Positions 55,470-63,959 of a stretch of DNA of 64,000 bases are shown piece by piece (positions within the stretch are counted from its first letter, which is position 1; every line of letters begins with the position of its first letter). The translations under genes and the position numbers were made by a program. The DNA comes from Candidatus Gastranaerophilales bacterium. Its GTDB lineage: Bacteria; Cyanobacteriota; Vampirovibrionia; Gastranaerophilales; Gastranaerophilaceae. The stretch covers positions 84,579 to 148,578 of the forward strand of contig CALVGZ010000002.1 of assembly GCA_944327225.1 (NCBI GenBank), given 5' to 3'. Below the pieces are notes generated by a model, which was not told where the DNA came from, searched no databases, and saw nothing but the letters and a program-made list of their open reading frames with translations.

Positions 55470-56996
55470 TTATAACTTTTTCGTAATAAGAGCAAAAATG
55501 TCGTTATAACAAATGCTTATCATTAGTATTATTAATAGGATAAAGAAAAAGTTATTAATTTTTTCACTAAATTCTCTGTCGGGTTTTTTGCCTGTAAATT
55601 TTTCGATTAATAAAAACATAACATGACCGCCATCCAATGCCGGTATTGGAAGGAAATTCATAATTGCTAAATTAATGCTAATCATTGCTGTTAAAAGAAT
55701 TCCGTTTAACATTCCTTTTGAGGCTATTATATCTCCTCCTACTTTAACAACTGCTATAACTCCATGCATATCTGAAGCTGAGACTTTACCTGTAATTAAT
55801 TGCCATAAGCTATATAGCATTGTAGTTGTAGTTGTGTATAGATAATCTATTGATTTTATTATTATTTGTTTTGGTGTTTTTGTTTCTGTATAAACATCTT
55901 CTATTTTTAACATTACACCTAGCATACCTTCATTATTAACTATGATATTTTTATATGTTATTTCTTGATTATTTCTTAAAATAGTTATGTTTAGCGGTTT
56001 ATATGTGTCTGAAAGTGCTATTGCAACGTCATTTAGATTTGTTGCGGTTTTTAATTTATATGTTTTTTTGCCGTATAGTTCATTTCTCAGTTCAATTTGG
56101 TTTTTGGTCAATTCAATTCCTTCTTTTTTATATTTTTCAAGACCTTTTAGGACGTTTTGATTTACTTTTAGGGGGTTTTCAGCTTCGGGCGAAGGTAGTT
56201 TTATTAAAGTGTTTGTGTTTATTTCTTCTTTTATATTTGGATTTAGCCTTTTCAATTCTTCAAGATTTTTTTCAATTAGGTCTTTTTCAGCGTAATCATC
56301 AAAAAGTTTTGAATTTTTTGCAAAAAAGGTGAGTTGATATAGAGTGTTTATTTGTTCGTCATTTATTTTAAGAAATTTATCACCTTTTGCGATTCCCGAG
56401 TTTTTAATATTAGAAGTTGTTTTGTTTGAAAAATTATCAACATATATATTTTGTGTTGAGGCAGGAAGCTTATGATAATATGTTGCAGCAAACATAACAA
56501 GCACTATTGCAAAAACTATATTCATAATGACACCTGCTGAAACTATTATCAGTTTTTGCATTATGGTTTTATTTTCGTATAATTCCGGTGAGTCTGCGGG
56601 TAAAGTTTCCAAATCTTCTTCATCTTCTGCCCTCGAGCCGTTCGCTTCGCTGTCGCTTGCTCCTTGGCTCTCGGGAGTACGGTCTTCGGGCTGTTCGCTG
56701 AAGCTCAACGCTTCACCGTCACGCCCTTCGCACACTTCTGCCCTCGAGCCGTTCGCTTCGCTGTCGCTTGCTCCTTGGCTCTCGGGTTCTGCAAATGAGA
56801 CGTACCCGCCAAATAAAAATGCGTGCAAGTAAAATACCGTATCACCCCATTTAAAAAGTTTCCAAGATGGACCAACAGGCATGCCTATTCCAAAACGTGT
56901 AACTCTTACATTGAAAATTCTTGCAGCAATAAAATGCCCGACCTCATGCACAAGAACAAGCAAGCTTATTAGTATAATCATTATTAATTGGTTCAT
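55470..56996 (-). CDS. rseP: RseP-type site-2 protease (M50) with in-frame GC-rich insert
   Basis: 508 aa, intramembrane zinc protease. First helix carries 'HEVGH' (17-21); the third metal ligand is in 'NFLPIPALDGGHVM' near the C-terminus; a PDZ-like region lies between. Residues about 71-124, in the cytoplasmic loop between 'FGGYVSFAE' and the second helix, are foreign-looking: two copies of 'PESQGASDSEANGSRAE' around a Glu-rich spacer, encoded by GC-rich DNA (56624-56786). The frame stays open and the catalytic motifs are intact, so the enzyme is probably active. 'aaaggagc' precedes the ATG; the coiled-coil gene lies 16 nt upstream. Confidence 0.92.
   Translation of the reverse strand: MNQLIMIILISLLVLVHEVGHFIAARIFNVRVTRFGIGMPVGPSWKLFKWGDTVFYLHAFLFGGYVSFAEPESQGASDSEANGSRAEVCEGRDGEALSFSEQPEDRTPESQGASDSEANGSRAEDEEDLETLPADSPELYENKTIMQKLIIVSAGVIMNIVFAIVLVMFAATYYHKLPASTQNIYVDNFSNKTTSNIKNSGIAKGDKFLKINDEQINTLYQLTFFAKNSKLFDDYAEKDLIEKNLEELKRLNPNIKEEINTNTLIKLPSPEAENPLKVNQNVLKGLEKYKKEGIELTKNQIELRNELYGKKTYKLKTATNLNDVAIALSDTYKPLNITILRNNQEITYKNIIVNNEGMLGVMLKIEDVYTETKTPKQIIIKSIDYLYTTTTTMLYSLWQLITGKVSASDMHGVIAVVKVGGDIIASKGMLNGILLTAMISINLAIMNFLPIPALDGGHVMFLLIEKFTGKKPDREFSEKINNFFFILLIILMISICYNDIFALITKKL
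56624..56786 (-). repeat. GC-rich structured repeat element, copy B (inside rseP)
   Basis: Two exact 52-bp direct repeats (56624-56675 and 56735-56786, period 111 bp = 37 codons) flank a 59-nt core. Core 56677-56734, read on the minus strand, matches copy A at 32781-32836. It contains the hairpin 'tgaagc'/'gcttca' (56699-56715). Each 52-bp repeat has imperfectly complementary ends ('ccctcgagcc' / 'ggctctcggg'). Confidence 0.88.
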
Positions 56997-57012
56997 TTTG
57001 CTCCTTTAAGTT

Positions 57013-58014
57013 TTATTTATTGGGGTCTACTTTTTTATAGAGTCCAAAAATGCTTGGTTTGTAGGAATTTAAATTTTTGTTTGATTCTGCGAGTAATAGT
57101 CTTAATTTTTTGTTTTGCTCTTCAAGTTCACGAGCTTTTTGAGTTAGTTTTTTATTTTCTTCTTTAACATTTTCTAATTGTGTGGCACTTTTAGCATCAG
57201 CAGAAAAGATAGTATTTACATGTTTTGCTATTTTTTTAGCCATGGTTCTAGCTATCATATTGATTGTTCTTTCTGAGATATCTAATTTAAATTCGTTATT
57301 TTTTGGGTTTAAATCCACATTTTTTTTGACTAACTCAGATACAACATATTGTCTGAATTTTTCTTGTGCTTCCAATGACTCTGAAAGCAAACTTATATCA
57401 TCAAAATCCCCGGATTCATCTGATGGAGGAAATAATTGAGCTTCATTTGTTTGAGGCAGATTAAAATCAATTCCAGTTGCTTGCATAGCTCCTTCTAGTA
57501 TTCCGGGTTTATTTTCATTTGATTTTTCTTCTTCTTTTTGTATGGCTGGCTCAATTTGCGGTGCAGTTTGTTGTTGTTCGACATTGGTGTTGAAATTTAT
57601 ATTTTCTTGTACTTTTTCAATTAGTGGAGTGCCGTCTGATAAGGATATATTATTTAAAATATTTACCGTTTCTTGGTCATCAATGTTGAGTTTTTCTTCT
57701 TGAATATTGATATCTTCATTTTTTTTAACAATATTTTCCTCAGGAGATGAAGTTTCTTGTATTTTTTCTTCAGTAGTTTGAGTTTCCGTTTTATTGTTAT
57801 CTTTTTTTTCAGGTTCATTTTCAGCACTAAAAAGATTTTTTAAAACTAAATCCAGTGCATTTTTATCATAAAATTCACTTCCTTGTTCATCTTCAAATAT
57901 TGCTTCCACTTTCCATTTTTCAAAAAAAGTATCAAGGGTATAGGTATCTATAAAATAACCTTTTGAAGCTAAACTCTGTAATATTTCATTTTTAGTATAT
58001 ACATTTGATGTCAT
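57013..58014 (-). CDS. coiled-coil protein upstream of rseP, unknown
   Basis: 333 aa, no signal peptide or membrane helix. The N-terminal 70 residues ('YTKNEILQSLASKGYFIDTYTLDTFFEKWKVEAIF') look like a small folded domain; residues about 75-195 are low-complexity Glu/Gln/Asn/Lys; a helical region and a Lys/Glu coiled coil (about 275-315) end the protein. No family recognised. Co-transcribed with rseP (16-nt gap), 'aggttga' before the ATG. Confidence 0.72.
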   Translation of the reverse strand: MTSNVYTKNEILQSLASKGYFIDTYTLDTFFEKWKVEAIFEDEQGSEFYDKNALDLVLKNLFSAENEPEKKDNNKTETQTTEEKIQETSSPEENIVKKNEDINIQEEKLNIDDQETVNILNNISLSDGTPLIEKVQENINFNTNVEQQQTAPQIEPAIQKEEEKSNENKPGILEGAMQATGIDFNLPQTNEAQLFPPSDESGDFDDISLLSESLEAQEKFRQYVVSELVKKNVDLNPKNNEFKLDISERTINMIARTMAKKIAKHVNTIFSADAKSATQLENVKEENKKLTQKARELEEQNKKLRLLLAESNKNLNSYKPSIFGLYKKVDPNK

Positions 58015-58060
58015 AATTCAACCTAAAATTATTATACGAAAAAGTCATGTTCTAGTCTAG

Positions 58061-58092
58061 CAAAATAAAAAGAAGCCCCTTATTAAAGAGGC
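58061..58092 (-). terminator. terminator of the AMIN-domain gene
   Basis: On the minus strand, 'gcctctt' pairs with 'aaggggc' (one G-U) around 'taat', followed by 'ttctttttatttt'. Lies just past the stop at 58114. Confidence 0.7.
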
Positions 58093-58113
58093 ATTTATTG
58101 GTTGAGTATTATA

Positions 58114-59271
58114 TTAAATTGATTGTTTTGCTTTTGAAATTGAATTTTTTAAACCTACCGCAAGGTCTTTTCTTCCTGATTGTTCGTATATTTTTGTAAC
58201 TGACTCAAGAAATTTGCTTGAAGTTGTTTTTTCGTTTGGCTTTGGAATGTAGTTAATTTTATTGGTTTGTCTTTGAATGTAAGGACTTGTAAAATTAGTT
58301 TTTGATGGTTTTCTTGGTCTGGGCGGGATTTGAAAATTTCCTTGTGGTACGTTATTTGATATATTATTAATTTTTATTACTTCTTGATCCAGATATGGAT
58401 TTTGTGTGCTTTTTTGATATTGGTTCAAAGCAATACCTTTTTTAATGGCATCAATATTAATCGGCGGTTTGCTTTTAAAATTGTCTTTGTATTTGTTTTG
58501 CAGATAGTTTTGATATTTTTGGTGAGCTTTGTTAAGTTCATTTTGTGCATTTTTTAGCGTTTCAGATCTGTTTGAAATATTTTTAAATTCATTATTATTT
58601 ATTATTTTTGAAGCATTTAATCCTATTAAAGGTTCTGCATCTTGTGAAATTTTAGAAGTTAAGTTTTTGATTATTATTGCTCCAATTGTAAATAATGAAA
58701 GCAATATTAAGATTATACCCGCAGCACCTTCTTTTAAATTTGATAGCAGTTCGCTTAAAAGATGTGAAAAATTGAATGAATTATCATTCCAATCTTGAAT
58801 ATCGTCTTGACTATCCAAGTCGTTTAAACGGTTTGTCGGCTGGTATTCGTTAATCGGACGGTTTATTATAATTTTTTTTGATGATTCTTTTGAGGTTTCA
58901 AATAATGAATTTACGAAAACCAGTTCGGTGTTTTTTGCATTTTCGCCTTTTACATATATTCTTACTTTATTATTTTTAAGTTGTTTGATTACAACGTTAT
59001 CAATACTTGAAACATCGTCATAAATTGTTCCTAAGTCCTCTGATACTGTTGAATTTTTTAAATCAAAATATATACCTTCTTTATCTGTGCCGACTTTATA
59101 GTCTACTGTTTCTGTTGAGTCGACATTTAACTCATAAGCATTGGGTTTTTCTTTTGATTTAGAAATCACAACCGATGAAATTATATTTTCTTGTGCCAAG
59201 ACAGGCAAATATGTTGTGCAAACTATAATTAATGCTGTTAAAAGACCCGTTTTTATTTTAAAGGAACTCAT
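58114..59271 (-). CDS. exported AMIN-domain-like membrane protein
   Basis: 385 aa from ATG 59271. Signal peptide (about 1-26, 'LLTALIIVCTTYLPVLA'), then an AMIN-like beta domain (about 30-125: 'NAYELNVDSTETVDYKVG', 'VVIKQLKNNKVRIYVKG'), a membrane helix ('GAAGIILILLSLFTIGAIII', about 185-205), and a basic Asn/Lys/Gln-rich cytoplasmic tail with helices. AMIN domains target amidases and secretin partners to the cell wall; this protein has no enzyme domain. Alternative starts upstream have weaker support. Stands alone. Confidence 0.7.
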   Translation of the reverse strand: MSSFKIKTGLLTALIIVCTTYLPVLAQENIISSVVISKSKEKPNAYELNVDSTETVDYKVGTDKEGIYFDLKNSTVSEDLGTIYDDVSSIDNVVIKQLKNNKVRIYVKGENAKNTELVFVNSLFETSKESSKKIIINRPINEYQPTNRLNDLDSQDDIQDWNDNSFNFSHLLSELLSNLKEGAAGIILILLSLFTIGAIIIKNLTSKISQDAEPLIGLNASKIINNNEFKNISNRSETLKNAQNELNKAHQKYQNYLQNKYKDNFKSKPPINIDAIKKGIALNQYQKSTQNPYLDQEVIKINNISNNVPQGNFQIPPRPRKPSKTNFTSPYIQRQTNKINYIPKPNEKTTSSKFLESVTKIYEQSGRKDLAVGLKNSISKAKQSI

Positions 59272-59381
59272 CCCTAAATACTCTCCCATCAATCTAAATA
59301 AAAGTCTATACTAATAATGTATTTGTTTTATTGTGATGGGGCATTAATCCCAAGGTTGCTTTCGGGTGATTTTATATTAAT

Positions 59382-59855
59382 CTAAAGATTGATTTTTTTT
59401 AAAACATTTGCCATTTCTATTGCAGCTTTGGCACATTCAGAACCTTTGTTGCCTGCTTTTGAACCGGCTCTTTCAATTGCTTGTTCGATTGTGTCAACTG
59501 TTAAGACTCCAAATAAAACCGGAACACCTGAATTCATCGATACTGTCGCAATGCCTTTTGAAAGTTCGGCACAAACGTAGTCATAATGGTCAGTAGAACC
59601 TTTTATTATTGCACCGAGGGCACAAATTGCGGAATATTTTTTGGAATTTGCTGCGTATGAAGCAATCAGGGGTATTTCAAAAGCTCCTGGAGTCCAGATT
59701 ACATCAATGTTTTCTTCTTTAACATTTAATCTTTTAAAAGTGTCAATTGCACCTTCTAAAAGTTTGCTTCCAATAAAATCGTTAAATCTCGAAATAACTA
59801 TACAGAATTTATCATTATCGCTTGAATATAATTTTCCTTCAAAAACATTTACCAT
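59382..59855 (-). CDS. ribH: 6,7-dimethyl-8-ribityllumazine synthase
   Basis: 157 aa, usual size. '[19 protein letters not shown]', '[13 protein letters not shown]' and '[20 protein letters not shown]' define it. Penultimate step of riboflavin synthesis. ATG 59855 has 'aaggaga'; the frame extends upstream without ribosome site. No other rib gene is nearby. Confidence 0.96.
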   Translation of the reverse strand: MVNVFEGKLYSSDNDKFCIVISRFNDFIGSKLLEGAIDTFKRLNVKEENIDVIWTPGAFEIPLIASYAANSKKYSAICALGAIIKGSTDHYDYVCAELSKGIATVSMNSGVPVLFGVLTVDTIEQAIERAGSKAGNKGSECAKAAIEMANVLKKINL

Positions 59856-59897
59856 AATTTGTCTCCTTATAAAAAGAGGATAGCACAAAATAAAAAA

Positions 59898-60344
59898 TTA
59901 ATCTTCTTTCGCGTATGTAACGAATGATGGTGGTTTAATAACCGTTCTTGCAATTAATTCACCTTTTTTATTGTATGTTGTTAAAATAATCATGCTTAAA
60001 TTATCATCATATTCAACACTGTTGCAACCTTTGCAATTAAGTTCAAAGGTGTATGCCGGATTTTTTTTATAATAAGGATTAATACTTGTTTGATTTAGTT
60101 CATCTGCAACTTTTTGAGCAACTTGTGAGGATTTTATTGTTTTATCTTTTGCAAATTCTTCAAGGGCTTTTGAAGTAAAAATTGCGTTATCTGCCTTTAT
60201 TTTGGCTGCTTTCATTACTTCTTGTTTATGCATAAAATTAGGAGAATAATAAATTCCTATAGCAACAAAAGCAAGCATAATTGTTGTAAGTTCTATTGCC
60301 GTAATTTTTTTTATTTTGCAAAGATTAATTTTTCCTAACTTCAT
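59898..60344 (-). CDS. single-helix exported protein with pilin-like N-terminus
   Basis: 148 aa. Residues about 15-40 ('KKITAIELTTIMLAFVAIGIYYSP') resemble the class III/type IV pilin helix, including a Glu at the fifth position after the would-be cut, but Lys replaces the required Gly. The outer part has a CxxC-like pair ('NCKGCNSVEY'). ATG 60344 chosen for 'aaagg'. Follows the phosphodiester glycosidase gene by 4 nt. It could be a minor pseudopilin or a plain membrane-anchored protein. Confidence 0.65.
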   Translation of the reverse strand: MKLGKINLCKIKKITAIELTTIMLAFVAIGIYYSPNFMHKQEVMKAAKIKADNAIFTSKALEEFAKDKTIKSSQVAQKVADELNQTSINPYYKKNPAYTFELNCKGCNSVEYDDNLSMIILTTYNKKGELIARTVIKPPSFVTYAKED

Positions 60345-60348
60345 TTTT

Positions 60349-61161
60349 TTACCTTTCAATTATTAAAAATGATTTAACTTTTCTTTGATATTTTCCAAGA
60401 GAGCCGATTGAAACTCCTTTGCAATTTATTGCCGTTGAAATTCCGCCGTCAAATGTCATGGCTTTGTCAACTTTAAGATTTTTTTTCATGAAATTTTTTA
60501 ATTCTTTGGCGTCAACTTTATGGTCCTTGGTAAATATTACAATATAAAGACGTTTCCCCTTTAGGCCGATTGCTGTTCTTTCTCGTCTTTTTAAAATATC
60601 TGCACTTTGTGATTTTACCATATCATCTTCATAAGTAACAAACCCTTCGTCGACTAAATCCATAGTAGGATAAAGCATAGGACCTGCTTGTAGGGAATGT
60701 TTTATTTTCCACCCTTTTTTAATGGGGTCTGTATGGCGGGCTATATCAAATTTTAATTTATGTCTTTTGTTTTCAAGTATTCTTAACTCTGTTCTGGATA
60801 ATACTTTGTCTAGTCTGTTTTCTTTTTTTAATGATTCAATCAAGTCGGTGTGTAAATTCGGGTCTGCAACAATGACTCCATCTATTACTACGTAAGAAAC
60901 ACTTTTTGCGTTTTTAACGTCATAATAACCGCCATTAACAACAAGATCAAAACAATTATCTTCATATACTTTCTGTGGAGTTGTGAGTTTTTCTGTTACG
61001 AAAGGTTTTATTTTTGAACCGTATTTATTAGTATTTATTTCAAAAATCCATATCCCTGTTTCATCATTGTTTATTTTTATTTTTTCAGCTGAATAAGCAG
61101 GCAAAATTGAAAAAATACAGAATAAAAATAATAAAAACAGATTAAAAATTTTCTTTCTCAT
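60349..61161 (-). CDS. exported phosphodiester glycosidase (NAGPA-like)
   Basis: 270 aa with a signal peptide (about 1-24). Domain blocks 'DLVVNGGYYDVKNAKSVSYV', 'SLQAGPMLYP', 'RRERTAIGLKG' and the active-site 'TFDGGISTAINCKGV' place it in the NAGPA/phosphodiester glycosidase family, which cuts sugar phosphodiesters in the envelope. Stop-start overlap of one base with lptF upstream (61161). Substrate unknown; its place after lptF suggests work on the envelope. Confidence 0.85.
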   Translation of the reverse strand: MRKKIFNLFLLFLFCIFSILPAYSAEKIKINNDETGIWIFEINTNKYGSKIKPFVTEKLTTPQKVYEDNCFDLVVNGGYYDVKNAKSVSYVVIDGVIVADPNLHTDLIESLKKENRLDKVLSRTELRILENKRHKLKFDIARHTDPIKKGWKIKHSLQAGPMLYPTMDLVDEGFVTYEDDMVKSQSADILKRRERTAIGLKGKRLYIVIFTKDHKVDAKELKNFMKKNLKVDKAMTFDGGISTAINCKGVSIGSLGKYQRKVKSFLIIER

Positions 61162-62288
61162 TATAAGTCCTTTACTTTTTTAATAATAAAAATTGAAATT
61201 ATAAATAGTATTATTGGAAAACCCGCAGCAAGTATTGGCGGAAGAACACCTTTTTGTGCCAGTAAATCAAAGAAAGGTAAAGTTATATAGTAGCCGAAGA
61301 TTATTCCGACTGCTATTGTAAAACCAACAAGTCTTTGAGACCTTGGCGGTGCAAAGCCAAGAAGACATCCTATTATTGCAAATAAAATACATGTTAGAGG
61401 ATGAAGATATCTTTGGTATAATTTTGCTCTAAAATATCTGTACTCATCAGAAAAATTAGCTTTTTTGAGTAGTTTGGAATATTTTGAAATTTGATGATTT
61501 GTAAATACCCTTTCTTTTCTTGTTGTGTTTAGCATAAGGTCGAAGACTTCTTGTGCTTGATTTTTCTCTTGTAAAATAGGGTAAAAATTTTCATGGATTA
61601 TTTTTTTATAAATCCCGTTTTCATCTATTTTATAAATCAGGGCGTCTTGAAGCATCCAACAATCTTTATGTTTTTTTGCAACGGGTGCAAAAATAATACT
61701 TTCAAATGTAGTTGCATCGGTGTAATCTTCTCGTGCAAAGTTCATTACCGTGATATTAAAAATAGTTGTGGGACTAAAATTTGAAACAATAATATTTTGT
61801 TTTGGACTTTTGTCAGGATTTTCGACAATATATACAAAATGGCTTCCGCCGCCTTTGGATTCTCCCAGTTTTTGACTTGCAATGGGTACAAGTTTGTCGT
61901 TTACCATATAACAAAAAACAGATAAAATGCAACCGAAATAAATAACAGGGAGCATTATGCGATTAAATGAAATTCCTATCCCTCTTAAGATGGAGAGTTC
62001 AGAGTTTTTAGACAGTCTGTCAAATGTAAAAATTGAACCTAATAAAATTCCGACAGGTATAGCTTTAGCCAGAACTTTAGGAATTTCCAAGATTAAAAGT
62101 TTAACTGCCATTGAAAGACCTATATGATCATTTAGAACTTTTTTAATTATTTTAAAAAGAGTTTCCGGAGCTATCCAAACGATTATAAATAAAATTAAAC
62201 AGACTAAAGTAGCTCCTATAACTTGGCTTAAAATGAATTTATCCAAAAGACTTAATTTAAAGTTTTTAATTTTGTTTATAAATTCCAT
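61161..62288 (-). CDS. LptF/LptG-type lipopolysaccharide export permease
   Basis: 375 aa, YjgP/YjgQ family: three N-terminal helices, a periplasmic beta-jellyroll (about 135-265, containing the 'HFVYIVENPDKSPKQNIIVSNF' type strands), three C-terminal helices ('LTCILFAIIGCLLGFAPP'). Lifts LPS out of the inner membrane with the LptB ATPase encoded 4 nt upstream. Only one permease gene is visible here; whether F or G cannot be told. Confidence 0.9.
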   Translation of the reverse strand: MEFINKIKNFKLSLLDKFILSQVIGATLVCLILFIIVWIAPETLFKIIKKVLNDHIGLSMAVKLLILEIPKVLAKAIPVGILLGSIFTFDRLSKNSELSILRGIGISFNRIMLPVIYFGCILSVFCYMVNDKLVPIASQKLGESKGGGSHFVYIVENPDKSPKQNIIVSNFSPTTIFNITVMNFAREDYTDATTFESIIFAPVAKKHKDCWMLQDALIYKIDENGIYKKIIHENFYPILQEKNQAQEVFDLMLNTTRKERVFTNHQISKYSKLLKKANFSDEYRYFRAKLYQRYLHPLTCILFAIIGCLLGFAPPRSQRLVGFTIAVGIIFGYYITLPFFDLLAQKGVLPPILAAGFPIILFIISIFIIKKVKDL

Positions 62289-62292
62289 AATT

Positions 62293-63033
62293 TTAGAGTA
62301 CGAAATCTTTTCCTAAATAAAATTCTTTTGCAACAGGATCAACTGCAACATCTTTAGATTTGCCTGAAATTTTTATTTTGCCGTCAAATATTACATTTGC
62401 TCTATCTGTAATTGAAAGAGTGGCTTTTGGGTTATGGTCTGTAATTAAAATTCCTATATTTTTTTCTTTTGCAAGTTTATAAATATTTTCTTTAATTTCT
62501 CCTATTGCTATAGGGTCAATTCCTGTAAACGGTTCATCAAGAAGTATAAAAGAAGGAGTTGCTGCAAGTGCTCTTGCAATTTCTACTCTTCTTCTTTCTC
62601 CGCCTGAAAGTGCTACAGATGGTGCTGTTCTTAGTTTTGCAACACCAAATTCTGTTAATAAATTTTCCAATAGTTCTTTTTTTTGTTCTTGATTTAATTT
62701 GTCATTCATTTCAAGAACAAGTTTTAAATTGTCTTCAACATTTAATTTTCTAAAAATTGATGTTTCTTGCGGAAGGTAACCTATTCCCAGTTTTGCCCTT
62801 TCATTCATTGGAAGATGAGTAATTTCTGTTCTGTTTTTGTCATCATCTTCAATAAAAACCTTGCCCGAATTTGCTTTGACTAATCCTACAACCATATAAA
62901 AAGTTGTGGTTTTTCCGGCTCCGTTGGGTCCTAAAAGCCCAACAACTTCACCTTTATTGACATCAAAAGATACATCATTTACAACTGACCTATCCCCATA
63001 TATTTTGACCAGATTTTGTGCAATTATTTTCAT
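62293..63033 (-). CDS. lptB: LPS export ABC transporter ATPase LptB
   Basis: 246 aa. Walker A 'GPNGAGKTT', the LptB-typical 'GIGYLPQETSIFRKLNVEDN' Q-loop, signature 'LSGGERRRVEIARALA', Walker B 'FILLDEPFTGIDPIA' and 'ITDHNP' H-loop. Ends '...AKEFYLGKDF', as in LptB. Operon lptB-lptF-phosphodiester glycosidase-pilin-like gene. Confidence 0.95.
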   Translation of the reverse strand: MKIIAQNLVKIYGDRSVVNDVSFDVNKGEVVGLLGPNGAGKTTTFYMVVGLVKANSGKVFIEDDDKNRTEITHLPMNERAKLGIGYLPQETSIFRKLNVEDNLKLVLEMNDKLNQEQKKELLENLLTEFGVAKLRTAPSVALSGGERRRVEIARALAATPSFILLDEPFTGIDPIAIGEIKENIYKLAKEKNIGILITDHNPKATLSITDRANVIFDGKIKISGKSKDVAVDPVAKEFYLGKDFVL

Positions 63034-63089
63034 AAAATCTCTCTTTTACTCTTTTGATTAATTATAGTATAAAAATTTGTCAAATATAA

Positions 63090-63959
63090 TCATTTGTAGA
63101 GTTTTATTAAAAAATTTGAGCCTTTTAAGATAAAGAAATTTGAATTATTTTCAATTAATTCATAATTTTTTTTATTTTTATATTTTTCTTCCAGTTCAAT
63201 AAATTCGTAGTTTTCAATTTTTATGTATCTTCTCAAAACTTTAACATAAGGTATCGCCCATGGATATAATGCTCTTAAATGTCTTTGTACGTCTTCTTTT
63301 GGTTTATTCAGGTCAATTATAACTTCTTTATCGGTTAATTGCGGTTCATAACTTGCAAATTCTTCTTGTTGTTTTATTGGCTGCAGTTGTTTTTTATCAT
63401 ATAAATCCAGAAATTCTTTTACCATGATTTTTGCAAGCTGGGTTGTTTTTTCTTTTAAGCTTGCTCCTGTTTCATTTTCGTCTATTGTAATTGCTTCTTG
63501 AGCTATAATATCTCCTTTGTCAAAAAATTCATTCATAAAATGAATGGTAAGGCCGGAGACTTTTTGATTTAGATAAATTGACCAAAAATATGGGTTTGGT
63601 CCTCTGTTTTTAGGTAAAAGTGCCGGATGAAAATTTATACAGGGAATTGTATTTAAAATTTCATTTTTAAATTTTTCTGCCCAAGAACCTACAATAATAA
63701 GGTCAGGGTTGAGTTTTTTAACTTCTTTTAAGAATTTTTCGCTATTTACACTGTTTGCTTTTATGTCGTGTAATTTTTTAGATTTTATTATCGTATAGTC
63801 TTTTGAAGGGTTAAAGATATCTCTTAAAAAAAGTTCTATTTTAGAATATTTAATTCTATCGTTTCTAAAGACACCCACAATTTTGTGGTCTGAAGCTTGT
63901 ATCCCTTCAATTAGGGAAAAGAGCATTTTTCCGTATCCTACTAAAATAACTTTTGCCAT
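63090..63959 (-). CDS. formyltransferase family protein (Fmt/ArnA-like)
   Basis: 289 aa. N-terminal Rossmann-like formyl-THF domain with 'INFHPALLPKNRGPNPYFWS' (catalytic Asn-His pair and HxSLLPxxRG-type loop) and 'MNEFFDKGDIIAQE' (catalytic Asp). A C-terminal OB-like domain of about 90 residues. 'HPALLPKNRGPNP' is nearer sugar N-formyltransferases/ArnA than methionyl-tRNA formyltransferase, and a def gene is not adjacent. A role in LPS sugar formylation would fit the lptB neighbour, but tRNA formylation is not excluded. Confidence 0.8.
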   Translation of the reverse strand: MAKVILVGYGKMLFSLIEGIQASDHKIVGVFRNDRIKYSKIELFLRDIFNPSKDYTIIKSKKLHDIKANSVNSEKFLKEVKKLNPDLIIVGSWAEKFKNEILNTIPCINFHPALLPKNRGPNPYFWSIYLNQKVSGLTIHFMNEFFDKGDIIAQEAITIDENETGASLKEKTTQLAKIMVKEFLDLYDKKQLQPIKQQEEFASYEPQLTDKEVIIDLNKPKEDVQRHLRALYPWAIPYVKVLRRYIKIENYEFIELEEKYKNKKNYELIENNSNFFILKGSNFLIKLYK

